Positions 51,965-61,147 of a stretch of 64,000 nucleotides of DNA are shown here, in pieces. Origin of the DNA: Akkermansia muciniphila (GTDB lineage Bacteria; Verrucomicrobiota; Verrucomicrobiia; Verrucomicrobiales; Akkermansiaceae). Both the position numbers and the translations under genes were made by a program. The DNA is taken from the NCBI GenBank assembly GCA_945890645.1, contig CAMDCV010000012.1, forward strand, positions 1 through 64,000, given 5' to 3'. How positions within the stretch are numbered: the stretch's first letter is position 1; every line of letters starts with the position of its first letter. Under the pieces are notes generated by a model, which did not search any database, had not been told where the DNA came from, and was given only the letters and a program-made list of their open reading frames with translations.

Positions 51965-52840
51965 ATGAATCGTCTCCTCCAAATTCTCCTGCGTGCACTT
52001 GTTGTCGCAGCGACCTCTGCCACCGCGTATGCGCAGTTGGGTGTGGACATCCGGATGAATCAATCTCAATACCTAGCAGGTGAAGCTGTATTGATTGCGG
52101 TTACGATCACTAACCACACCGGAAGTGACGTGATTCTTGCTAGTAACGGTCGCACGCCATGGCTCGACATGGTGGTCAAGCGCAGTAGTGGTGAACCCGC
52201 CACTGCACTCGGTCGCACCAACTTCGGCGCTGTGAAAATCGCCTCCGGCCAAACAATGAGCAAGACCATCGACATTTCTGGTCTCTACAACTTACGCGAA
52301 GCGGGTTCCTACTCGGTATCCGCCCTCGTGCGCAATGGTCCGGATAGCAATGGCTTTGTCTCCAATCGTTTGTTGTTCAGTTCCGCCAACGTTCGCCCCG
52401 ACTGGAGTCAAAAAGTTGGAGTTCCCGGTCAACCAGGAAAAACTCACGAATTCCGGGTAATTAATTTCACCAGCGCTTCGAAATCGATGATTTACGCACA
52501 AGTCGTAGATAGCAAAACGGGGCTTTCCCTGCAAACCCTCAACCTCGGGCAGGCCTTACTTTTCCGCAAGCCGCAGGCCGCCGTGGACCGCGCTCAAACA
52601 CTCAACGTGCTCTACCTTGCGACTCCGGAATTCTACATTCACGCGCGCATCGATGTGCAGGGTCGTTTTCTCGGTCGTGAACTTCACAAACGCGGAGCTG
52701 ACGGAGATCCTCGTCTTGTGACTTTTGCGGATGGCTCAGTCAAAGTGGCTGGCTCGATCCCATATGATGTCAAAGCAGAAGCGGTGGCACGCGGGAAAAT
52801 CCGCAAAGCTTCCGAACGTCCTGCTTACACTTATAATTAA
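51965..52840 (+). CDS. Secreted hypothetical protein
   Basis: Signal peptide MNRLLQILLRALVVAATSATAYAQ; Ig-like first half (AGEAVLIAVTITNHTGSDVIL). Confidence 0.65.
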   Translation: MNRLLQILLRALVVAATSATAYAQLGVDIRMNQSQYLAGEAVLIAVTITNHTGSDVILASNGRTPWLDMVVKRSSGEPATALGRTNFGAVKIASGQTMSKTIDISGLYNLREAGSYSVSALVRNGPDSNGFVSNRLLFSSANVRPDWSQKVGVPGQPGKTHEFRVINFTSASKSMIYAQVVDSKTGLSLQTLNLGQALLFRKPQAAVDRAQTLNVLYLATPEFYIHARIDVQGRFLGRELHKRGADGDPRLVTFADGSVKVAGSIPYDVKAEAVARGKIRKASERPAYTYN

Positions 52841-52913
52841 GTTTTAACGAATTATCAATTTCAGTAAAATAAAATTGCAAGCTTGCCTGCAATTTGCTTA
52901 TCTGGCCCCAAGT

Positions 52914-53519
52914 ATGAAAACATTTTTCCGATTCTCCCTTCCCTGCGCGCTGTGGTTGCTCGTGTTGAGCCCCTTACAAGCCCGCTATTTTAGCACCGTC
53001 GTGATCGACCCGGGACACGGGGGACATGACAAAGGCTGCCAATGGGGCCGCGTGTACGAGAAGCACTTGTGCCTCGATACCTCGTTGCGCCTCGAAAACA
53101 CCCTAAAAAGTAAGGGCTATCGCACCGCCGTGTTGCGCCGAAGCGATTACTTTATTTCCTTACCGCAGCGAGTTTCCATGGCATCAAAATTCCGCAGTGC
53201 CATCTTCGTCAGCGTTCATTACAATTTTACATGGCGTCAAGAAGCCAGCGGCATTGAAACCTTCTATCACTCTGCCGAAAGTCGCTCTCTTGCCACCTAC
53301 GTGCAAAATGGCATGCTCAAACGCGTTCGCGGGGTCAATCGCGGTGCCAAATTCGCCCGCTATTATGTGATTCGCAACACAAAAATGCCCTCCATTCTCG
53401 TCGAGTGCGGCTTTGTGAGCAATCAAGGCGAACGCGATAAAATGCGCAAAGCGTGGTACCGTCAAGCCGTTGCTGATGGCATCGCCGATGGCATTTCCAC
53501 TTTCCGCAGTCGCGGTTGA
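52914..53519 (+). CDS. N-acetylmuramoyl-L-alanine amidase (Amidase_3)
   Basis: VVIDPGHGGHDKG; SVHYNF; PSILVECGFVSNQGE; signal peptide. Confidence 0.93.
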   Translation: MKTFFRFSLPCALWLLVLSPLQARYFSTVVIDPGHGGHDKGCQWGRVYEKHLCLDTSLRLENTLKSKGYRTAVLRRSDYFISLPQRVSMASKFRSAIFVSVHYNFTWRQEASGIETFYHSAESRSLATYVQNGMLKRVRGVNRGAKFARYYVIRNTKMPSILVECGFVSNQGERDKMRKAWYRQAVADGIADGISTFRSRG

Positions 53520-53797
53520 TGAAGTATCTTTGTCCCACTTGTGATAAAGAAGTTGCAGTCGGGACTCACTGTCCCCGCTGCACCAAAATAAGCTCGCCTA
53601 AACCACGCGAGCGCAAATCGTGGGAACAAGAAGAAACCGCTGATGGGCTCGATTTGCCAGATGAAGATTTTGATTACGATGACTTCATCGCTCGCGAATT
53701 TGGCAAAGCTCCCCATCGCAAAACCAGCATTGCTTGGTATTGGTATCTCGTGGCAGTTGCGCTACTCACCTTAATGATCATCGGAATTTTCCGTTAG
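53516..53797 (+). CDS. Small zinc-ribbon membrane protein
   Basis: CPTCDKEVAVGTHCPRC and a C-terminal TM helix. Confidence 0.65.
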   Translation: MMKYLCPTCDKEVAVGTHCPRCTKISSPKPRERKSWEQEETADGLDLPDEDFDYDDFIAREFGKAPHRKTSIAWYWYLVAVALLTLMIIGIFR

Positions 53798-53814
53798 ATA
53801 GCCTCCTCTTTTTT

Positions 53815-54273
53815 ATGCCATCGATTTTTCACACCAGCACTCCACTCGCCGCAAGTGCGGAAACCATGTTCGCGTTCCATAGCGATCCGCACAATCTCTC
53901 TCATGTCATGCCGCCGACGATGAAAGTCACGAAGCTCGAGACGGAACTTCCTGCAAAGGAAGGGGGTTACATCAAAATCCATTGCCGTGACTGGGGCTTT
54001 ATCCCGATGCATTGGATCTGCCGGTGGAAGACGGTGCAGCCTCCTCGCTTGCTGGTCGATGAAATGATCCAAGGTCCCTTTGCCATTTTTGTACACGAGC
54101 ATCGATTCGATGCGGATGGACCAAACCGCTGTATCATGCACGATACGATCACCTACCAATGGGGCAGCTCGTGGTGGGGTCGTATTGTATCAGAAATTGG
54201 TGTGCGACTTTATCTAACGATTCTTTTCTGCTACCGCCATCATCGAACGCGAAAATGGGTCGCGCAGCTGTGA
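53815..54273 (+). CDS. SRPBCC/START-like protein
   Basis: TPLAASAETMFAFHSDPHNLSHVMPP...FVHEHRFDADGPNRCIMHDTITYQ. Confidence 0.7.
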   Translation: MPSIFHTSTPLAASAETMFAFHSDPHNLSHVMPPTMKVTKLETELPAKEGGYIKIHCRDWGFIPMHWICRWKTVQPPRLLVDEMIQGPFAIFVHEHRFDADGPNRCIMHDTITYQWGSSWWGRIVSEIGVRLYLTILFCYRHHRTRKWVAQL

Positions 54274-54343
54274 GACGATTCGCCATCAAATTTACAGAGC
54301 ATTTACACACAGATCTTGGATTGGGGGGTATTATTCTAGCGTT

Positions 54344-54856
54344 ATGAAAATACAACACATCTTTAAATCCATGGCCTTCCTCATTGTTGGAGGAACAACA
54401 GCATTTGCCCAAATCCCGGAAAACCCCCACGTGGACATGCCGATCTTCTTGCGCGATGCACAGGCAGCGGCAGCCCACCGCGTGGATCGCGTGATCAGTC
54501 AGGAAAAATTTCTCGCAATGGCGGCGGAGAAAGGCACCATCGTGCTCGATGCTCGCAGTGCTGACAAGTTTGCCATGCTGCATGTCAAAGGCGCGACGAG
54601 CCTACCCTTTACAGACTTTTCTGAAGCATCACTGGCAAAAGTATTGCCCGATAAAAACGCGCGCATTCTGATCTATTGCAACAACAATTTTGATAACGCA
54701 CCGATTGCCATGGTGGGCAAAGCAGGTGGCGCTGCCTTGAATCTATCGACATTGGTTTCCCTCCGCACCTACGGCTACACGAACGTGTATGAGCTAGGCG
54801 GCTACATTGATGTGAAGCAATCGAAGCTCCCCTTCGCGGGAACTGATGTGAAATAG
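54344..54856 (+). CDS. Secreted rhodanese-like domain protein
   Basis: VLDARSADKFAMLHVKGATSLPFTDF; ILIYCNNNF; signal peptide. Confidence 0.75.
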   Translation: MKIQHIFKSMAFLIVGGTTAFAQIPENPHVDMPIFLRDAQAAAAHRVDRVISQEKFLAMAAEKGTIVLDARSADKFAMLHVKGATSLPFTDFSEASLAKVLPDKNARILIYCNNNFDNAPIAMVGKAGGAALNLSTLVSLRTYGYTNVYELGGYIDVKQSKLPFAGTDVK

Positions 54857-54906
54857 GTCACAAGAACAGGCTTGTCGGCCGTTGGGAGTTCATTCACGCT
54901 CACCAA

Positions 54907-56625
54907 GTGCCGATGTCTAACGTCGATGATGATCATCCTGCCGTCGAGAAAGCAAAACCTGCTTCGCGATGGATCTGTTATGCGCCAATTCTAGCGATCA
55001 TTCTGGCCAGTGCGGCGGCGCATCTATGGTGCGTGCATTCGCAATTTTATCTCGATGATCTATGGCAAATCCGCGATAACGATCTCATCCGCGAGTCACG
55101 TCCGTGGGAAAATCCTCTGGTGAGTTGGTTCTATCTCAGCCTGATCGCACAGACGAAAATATTCGGCATGTCGTCGATTGCGATCCACGCGGTCAATTGG
55201 ATCCTGCACACCGCTGTCGCCTGCGTCATTTATCTTTCCGCCCGTGATTACATGCAGGATCGCGCCTACAAACAGGCCGCGCTATTTGGGGCTTTGCTTT
55301 TCGCCGTCCATCCTCTCGGAAGTGAAATCCCCAACTATGCTCGTACACAGGATTTGGCTTGGGTCACTTTGTTTTCCTTACTCGCCGCGTGGCAATTTTA
55401 TCGATTTCAATCGATGCGAAAATGGCGCAATCTCATTATCTCCGTGCTTTGTATCGCCGGAGCCACTTGTTCCAAGGGACCAGGATTCTTTCACGCGATG
55501 ATGATGGTTGGCGTGGTTGGGATCGCGATGATGGCTACTCATTATCGGGATTTTTTCCACCTTCATCGGCGGCGTTTTTGGTTGTTGTTGGCCGGAATCG
55601 CTTTGTTAGTCATTGTCACGATTCCCATCAATCCATGGCTCAAACTGACAGGAAATTTGGGCTCTCCTCGCTCCATCGGCCATGCATTTACTGTAGCGCG
55701 AGTTTTTTGGGAATTCACGTGGCGTGGTTTTATTCCCAAGGATCTATCAGCCGATCACCACATCGCAGAAACTTTGGTTCGTCCAGGTGAGGGATGGTGG
55801 GGAGTTGCTGATGACGTGGCTTGGATGTCGATGATTGGCATGCTGCTCTTTGCAATCGTATCACTTGTTTTGTGTTGGCGAAAAGGCAGTCGGGTCTTTG
55901 GCATGTGCCTTTTATTGTATGTGGGCTCCATGTTGCTTCGGTTTTTGTATTTCGTTCCGGAATACATGCCCGAGTATCGCGTTTACCCAGGCTTACCATG
56001 GTTTTGCTTGGCATTAGCCATTGCACTGACGGTATTCTGGCGCTGGCTCGGTGCAAAGAAAGGATGGATACCGGCTGCCATTTTGTTAGGAGTTTTTGCA
56101 TTTCTTTCAGCCAAGCGTTCTTTCCAATGGCATGATCTCAATGTGCTGATGGCGCATGTGTTAGAAAAATATCCCGGACAAATGCGCGCGATATGGGTCT
56201 TGCAACGCAACGATATTGACCAAGGAAATTGGCAGGCGGTGATTGATCGACACGAAACATTGTATCCGCGAGTCAAGGAAAGATATTTTGCTGAAATGCG
56301 CGCCAACCTGCCGAATCGTGAGATGCTGACTGGACACTTTGCGTTGTCAGAAGTCGGCTGCACCGGAATTTATGCACGGGCAGTAGCTCATCAACGAGGC
56401 GCGGCAGCCGGCATGCGTGTGATCAATCAGTTGGAAATGTACATGCGTGCTCTGCGTCTTGACCCAGTGGATCATCGACTCCATTGGGTCACGTTTGAGC
56501 ATATGAAAGGATTAGTACTTGAGGCGTCGGGCGATTATGCAGGGGCCGTAGAGTGGATCGGGCGCAGCGACGTGGGGCACGATCGCAAACTTGATTTGCA
56601 ACGCGTGCAGGAAAAAATGCGCTAG
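54907..56625 (+). CDS. Polytopic membrane protein, GT-C/PMT-like
   Basis: FYLDDLWQIRDN; HAVNWILHTAVACVIYLSAR; FAVHPLGSE; C-terminal helical soluble region. Confidence 0.6.
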   Translation: MPMSNVDDDHPAVEKAKPASRWICYAPILAIILASAAAHLWCVHSQFYLDDLWQIRDNDLIRESRPWENPLVSWFYLSLIAQTKIFGMSSIAIHAVNWILHTAVACVIYLSARDYMQDRAYKQAALFGALLFAVHPLGSEIPNYARTQDLAWVTLFSLLAAWQFYRFQSMRKWRNLIISVLCIAGATCSKGPGFFHAMMMVGVVGIAMMATHYRDFFHLHRRRFWLLLAGIALLVIVTIPINPWLKLTGNLGSPRSIGHAFTVARVFWEFTWRGFIPKDLSADHHIAETLVRPGEGWWGVADDVAWMSMIGMLLFAIVSLVLCWRKGSRVFGMCLLLYVGSMLLRFLYFVPEYMPEYRVYPGLPWFCLALAIALTVFWRWLGAKKGWIPAAILLGVFAFLSAKRSFQWHDLNVLMAHVLEKYPGQMRAIWVLQRNDIDQGNWQAVIDRHETLYPRVKERYFAEMRANLPNREMLTGHFALSEVGCTGIYARAVAHQRGAAAGMRVINQLEMYMRALRLDPVDHRLHWVTFEHMKGLVLEASGDYAGAVEWIGRSDVGHDRKLDLQRVQEKMR

Positions 56626-56687
56626 ACCATTGGCTAGCTGCCGTGATTTGCATTGAATTTCATCCCTCGCAATGCTTACATTTCGGC

Positions 56688-57119
56688 ATGAGTGATTCTT
56701 TGACACTTTTGGGCAATTCGCAAACGCAATGGCCACAGTCTCCTGATGACGCGAAGCTCGAAACCTTTCCCAATCGCAGCCCGCAACATCACTACTGGGT
56801 GCATCTTGATTTTCCTGAATTTTCTTCGTTGTGTCCCGTTACCGGACAGCCCGACACCGCACGTATTCAAATCCGTTACGTGCCGAACCAAATTTGTGTG
56901 GAAACGAAATCACTGAAATTTTATCTCACTTCCTTTCGCAATTCCAAAGCCTTCAACGAAGAAATCATCAATCGTATCCTCGCCGATCTAGTGGCGGTCT
57001 TAGATCCGAAGGAAGTCGTGGTGCGTGGCGATTTCTCCCCTCGTGGCGGCATTTCCCTCACAGCACAGGCCGCTCACCCAGTAGCACAATGGCAAGGACT
57101 TTCGATTGATCATCGCTAA
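56688..57119 (+). CDS. queF: NADPH-dependent 7-cyano-7-deazaguanine reductase
   Basis: FPEFSSLCPVTGQPDTARIQIRYVPNQICVETKSLKFYLTSFRN; ATG at 56688. Confidence 0.96.
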   Translation: MSDSLTLLGNSQTQWPQSPDDAKLETFPNRSPQHHYWVHLDFPEFSSLCPVTGQPDTARIQIRYVPNQICVETKSLKFYLTSFRNSKAFNEEIINRILADLVAVLDPKEVVVRGDFSPRGGISLTAQAAHPVAQWQGLSIDHR

Positions 57120-57200
57120 GATGATTTCATCAAATCGATCAAGCTGGCGCTCCCTGATTCATGCTTGCGGCATTGTAAGCCCGCTTGTAAAGTCCGCGGC

Positions 57201-58514
57201 GTGAGTTCTACCTCTTATGGAATCGGTTTAGCAGGCTGCGGCACCGTCGGCACAGGCGTGATCCGCGCTCTGCATCGCAATGGCGCCTTGATCCAACAAC
57301 GCAGCGGCAGCGAAATGCAATTGGAAGTGAAACGCATTCTCGTGCGTGACCTCGATAAATCCCGCCATGAAACCGTCGCCCCTGCCCTGCTCACCACCGA
57401 CTGGCAATCGCTTGTCGATGACCCTGAGATTGCCATCGTAGTGGAACTCATAGGCGGCACCGGGCTGGCCTATGATATTGTGGCTCGTGCTCTCACTCTC
57501 GGTAAACCGGTCGTCACCGGCAACAAAGCGCTACTCGCCGAACGCGGCACGGAGCTTTTTGCACTATCGAAAATACACAACACGCCCATCCATTTTGAAG
57601 CTGCTGTGGCCGGCGGTATACCTATCATCAAAACCGTGCAAGAAGCCTTCATCGGCAATCGCATCAAAGCGATGTGCGGCATCATCAATGGCACTAGCAA
57701 TTACATTTTGCAACGGATGTCGGAAGCCCGACTCGACTTCGCCACCGCTCTGCAAGAAGCGCAATCGCTTGGCTACGCGGAAGCGGATCCTACACTCGAT
57801 GTCAATGGATGGGATGCCGCCCATAAAGCGATTCTGTTAGCCACGCTGGCGTATGGCTTTCCGATTTCCCCGACTGAGATTCATGTCGTTGGCATCGAAC
57901 AAGTGAAACCCATCGACATCGATTTCGCGAAACAACTCGGCTATGTGGTGAAATTGTTAGCCGTCATCCGCGAGCACGATGATGACGCGATTGAGCTACG
58001 CTTGCAGCCATCGTTTGTCAGCAAGAGCCACATTCTCGCTTCAGTGAATGGAGTTTTCAATGCCGTGGCAGTGAACGGTGATGGCGTCGGTGAATCACTG
58101 TTCTACGGGCGCGGTGCTGGGGAAGATCCCACTGCTTCCGCCGTTGTCGCCGACCTAGTCGAAGCGGCTCGCTCACTCGCGCATGAACTTCCCCACCGCG
58201 GATTCCTGCCATGGGGCAAACAAGGACGACTCCTACCCATCGAAGAAACCAGCACCGCGTACTACGTTCGCTTCGACGTCACGGACAGACCCGGCGTAGT
58301 TGCAGAAATTGCCACCGTACTCGCGGAACATCGCATCGGCATCAGCGGCACGCACTCTCCCGTGAACCCTGAAAACCCCGACGCAGCCTTCGTCGATATG
58401 GTTTTCCTCCTACACAGTTGTCCCTTCGGCCTACTCCAAAAAGCCCTACAAAAAATCGCCCACCTCGATTGCGTCAACTCCGCGCCAGTCGTGTTTCGTA
58501 TTGAGCAACTCTAA
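57201..58514 (+). CDS. hom: Homoserine dehydrogenase
   Basis: GIGLAGCGTVGTGVI; NKALLAERG; GGIPIIKTVQEAFIGNRI; GIINGTSNYIL; ACT domain; GTG at 57201. Confidence 0.96.
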   Translation: MSSTSYGIGLAGCGTVGTGVIRALHRNGALIQQRSGSEMQLEVKRILVRDLDKSRHETVAPALLTTDWQSLVDDPEIAIVVELIGGTGLAYDIVARALTLGKPVVTGNKALLAERGTELFALSKIHNTPIHFEAAVAGGIPIIKTVQEAFIGNRIKAMCGIINGTSNYILQRMSEARLDFATALQEAQSLGYAEADPTLDVNGWDAAHKAILLATLAYGFPISPTEIHVVGIEQVKPIDIDFAKQLGYVVKLLAVIREHDDDAIELRLQPSFVSKSHILASVNGVFNAVAVNGDGVGESLFYGRGAGEDPTASAVVADLVEAARSLAHELPHRGFLPWGKQGRLLPIEETSTAYYVRFDVTDRPGVVAEIATVLAEHRIGISGTHSPVNPENPDAAFVDMVFLLHSCPFGLLQKALQKIAHLDCVNSAPVVFRIEQL

Positions 58515-58529
58515 CAATAATCACCATTC

Positions 58530-60170
58530 ATGCAACGCAACTTACGGATCGGGATCGCGCAACTGAATGGCACCGTCGGCGATTTTCCGGGAAACGTAAA
58601 ACGCATCTTGGCAGCCTATCGCGAGTGCCTGGATCAGGGCGCGGATCTGGTGATCACGCCGGAGCTCTCCTTGGTCGGCTATCCGCCGCGCGACCTGGTG
58701 CAGAAGTCGCAGTTTGTACCGAAGTGCTTGCAAGCGCTCGACTATCTGAGCGAGGAAATCAAAGCCGTGCCGCTGCTGGTCGGTTATGTCGATCACAATC
58801 ACGATGCAGGTCCGGGGCGTCCGTTTCGCAATGCGGCGGCTTGGTTGGAGAATGGTCGCATCGTGCATAAGATTTGGAAAACATTACTGCCGACTTATGA
58901 TGTCTTCGATGAACTGCGATACTTCGAGCCAGGCGAACGCTGCGAAGCTATCGTTTGGAATGGGCATCGCATCGGCGTGACGATTTGCGAAGATATCTGG
59001 AACGAAGAATTTTTACCGCGTCCGCTCTATGACCGCGATCCGGTGGCGGAATTGCAGGCGCAAGATATCGACCTGCTACTCAATCTCAGTGCCTCACCGT
59101 TTCATTCTGGCAAGCCTGCGATGAGGCGCAAACTTCTCGCAGGCGTCGCCGAGGAAATCCAAGTGCCGGTGGTGTATTGCAACTCCGTCGGCGGCAATGA
59201 TGAACTGGTGTTTGATGGCCATTCGACAGTCGCCGTGCTGGGTCGCGAGGTGTGGCAGATGAGTGGTTTTGCTGAGGAAGTGATGACGGTTTCCCTCGAT
59301 GCGATTCCTACATCTTACACCGAACAAGGTGAAGCCGAACAACTCTATCGCGCCATGGTGCTCGGCACGCGCGACTACGCGCACAAGTGCGGCTTTCACA
59401 GTGCCTGTCTCGGGCTCAGTGGCGGCATCGATAGCGCGCTCACGGCAGTGATTGCCTCTGAGGCATTGGGCTCGGAAAATGTTTTTGGTCTCACGATGCC
59501 GAGTCCGTATTCCTCGCGCGGCAGTGTGGATGACTCCTTTCACCTCGCGAAGCAGCTCGGCATTTCCTGCACGGAAGTATCGATTGCCGCGACTTTTGCG
59601 GCGGTGAAAGACAGCCTGTCAGAATTGTTTGAGGGTAAAAAAGAAGATGTTACCGAGGAAAACATGCAGGCGCGCATTCGTGGGCTGTATCTGATGTCGT
59701 TCTCTAACAAATGCGGGCACCTCTTGCTCACCACCGGCAACAAGAGCGAACTCGCCGTCGGCTACTGCACGATCTATGGCGACATGTGCGGTGGACTCGC
59801 AGTCATATCCGACTTACCCAAAACGAAGGTGTATGAAGTCGCACGCTGGATCAATCGCGAGCGCGAAATTATTCCATGGAGCACGATCGACAAAGCACCG
59901 AGTGCGGAGCTACGACCCAATCAAAAAGACCAAGACACGCTGCCGCCCTATGATGTGCTCGATGCGATTTTGCATCGACTCATCGAACTCCAAGAAGACC
60001 CCGAGCAAGTGATTGCTGCGGGCTATGAAGAATCCATCATCCGCTGGGTGCAACGCCGCATTGATCTGAACGAATGGAAACGCCAACAAGCGGCACCCGG
60101 ATTGCGCGTCACGAGCAAGGCGTTCGGCATTGGCCGCCGCATGCCGATTGTGCAGAGGTTTCAGGGGTGA
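58530..60170 (+). CDS. nadE: Glutamine-dependent NAD+ synthetase
   Basis: N-terminal nitrilase-type amidase; C-terminal LGLSGGIDSALTAVIASEALG. Confidence 0.96.
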   Translation: MQRNLRIGIAQLNGTVGDFPGNVKRILAAYRECLDQGADLVITPELSLVGYPPRDLVQKSQFVPKCLQALDYLSEEIKAVPLLVGYVDHNHDAGPGRPFRNAAAWLENGRIVHKIWKTLLPTYDVFDELRYFEPGERCEAIVWNGHRIGVTICEDIWNEEFLPRPLYDRDPVAELQAQDIDLLLNLSASPFHSGKPAMRRKLLAGVAEEIQVPVVYCNSVGGNDELVFDGHSTVAVLGREVWQMSGFAEEVMTVSLDAIPTSYTEQGEAEQLYRAMVLGTRDYAHKCGFHSACLGLSGGIDSALTAVIASEALGSENVFGLTMPSPYSSRGSVDDSFHLAKQLGISCTEVSIAATFAAVKDSLSELFEGKKEDVTEENMQARIRGLYLMSFSNKCGHLLLTTGNKSELAVGYCTIYGDMCGGLAVISDLPKTKVYEVARWINREREIIPWSTIDKAPSAELRPNQKDQDTLPPYDVLDAILHRLIELQEDPEQVIAAGYEESIIRWVQRRIDLNEWKRQQAAPGLRVTSKAFGIGRRMPIVQRFQG

Positions 60171-60194
60171 GTAGACTTTATCTAACGCTTCCCG

Positions 60195-60575
60195 TTATTT
60201 ACCCCGGTAAAAGAACATGCCCTTATTGCGGCCATCGTGATTATACATGACACCACGCCAGACGATTTTTCCGTTCTCGACACTTTTCGTGAGTACGCAG
60301 GTGGCGCTGGATTTGCCATTGGTGAATTCCGTCAGAAGGAGTTCCCCTTTGCGATGATTTGTGCCACGCAAGGCATACACGCGCCCCGATCCACCGGGAC
60401 AAAAATAACTGCCGCTCACCGAGCCATCGTCATGCCACGTCAAGGAAAACACTGCTGCCTGATTACCCACTCCCCCGACATAGCCATTGGTTTCTGCCGC
60501 TTGCGACAATGATCCAAAGCCTAAAAATACAAATGCGGAAAAAAACAAATGAATGAGATAGATGCGTGTATTCAT
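60195..60575 (-). CDS. Small secreted hypothetical protein
   Basis: Signal peptide and VFSLTWHDDGSVSGSYFCPGGSGRVYALRG; ATG at 60575. Confidence 0.6.
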   Translation of the reverse strand: MNTRIYLIHLFFSAFVFLGFGSLSQAAETNGYVGGVGNQAAVFSLTWHDDGSVSGSYFCPGGSGRVYALRGTNHRKGELLLTEFTNGKSSATCVLTKSVENGKIVWRGVMYNHDGRNKGMFFYRGK

Positions 60576-60642
60576 AAAAATGGCAATTTCAATTTTACAA
60601 AATTCAGACAAATGGCGGAATCTGCGTCAAGCAGAAATTAGC

Positions 60643-61092
60643 TCAACGCCACATGTAAGACTGCTTGGAAGCAACAATCGTTCCACCACTTCGAACAGTG
60701 GTGCGCCATGCTAGTACACGACCATTTTTACTGTAATCATGGCCTGCAATGGTGAAATACGCATCAAAGCGTTTCGTAGCTGAACCACTTTTGACCAATC
60801 GCTTGATCTTGCTTCCTGAACCAGCCTGCAAGTATTCGAAAACTATCTCGATGGGTTGCTCCTTAGACGTTGGTTGCTTCCAGATGGCATGGTAGTATTG
60901 CCCCACTTTTTGCTGCCGCTCTTCGATCGTGACCGCGCCATGCAACAAGCGCTGAACTTCTCCCCGCGCCATAAGATCGTCATTTTGATCGAACATCTTT
61001 TCACGCAAATGGTATTGCTTGACCGTGAGCCCCATGGGATCAGAGACGCACGACACCACCAAAAGACTGAGAAGAACGAGCCACTGTTTCAT
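60643..61092 (-). CDS. Hypothetical lipoprotein
   Basis: Lipobox LVVSC; ATG at 61092. Confidence 0.6.
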   Translation of the reverse strand: MKQWLVLLSLLVVSCVSDPMGLTVKQYHLREKMFDQNDDLMARGEVQRLLHGAVTIEERQQKVGQYYHAIWKQPTSKEQPIEIVFEYLQAGSGSKIKRLVKSGSATKRFDAYFTIAGHDYSKNGRVLAWRTTVRSGGTIVASKQSYMWR

Positions 61093-61147
61093 TGCCGAGC
61101 CAGTGTCCCCGATTCGCACGCAAAGCACAAATCAGAAATCAAAAATC

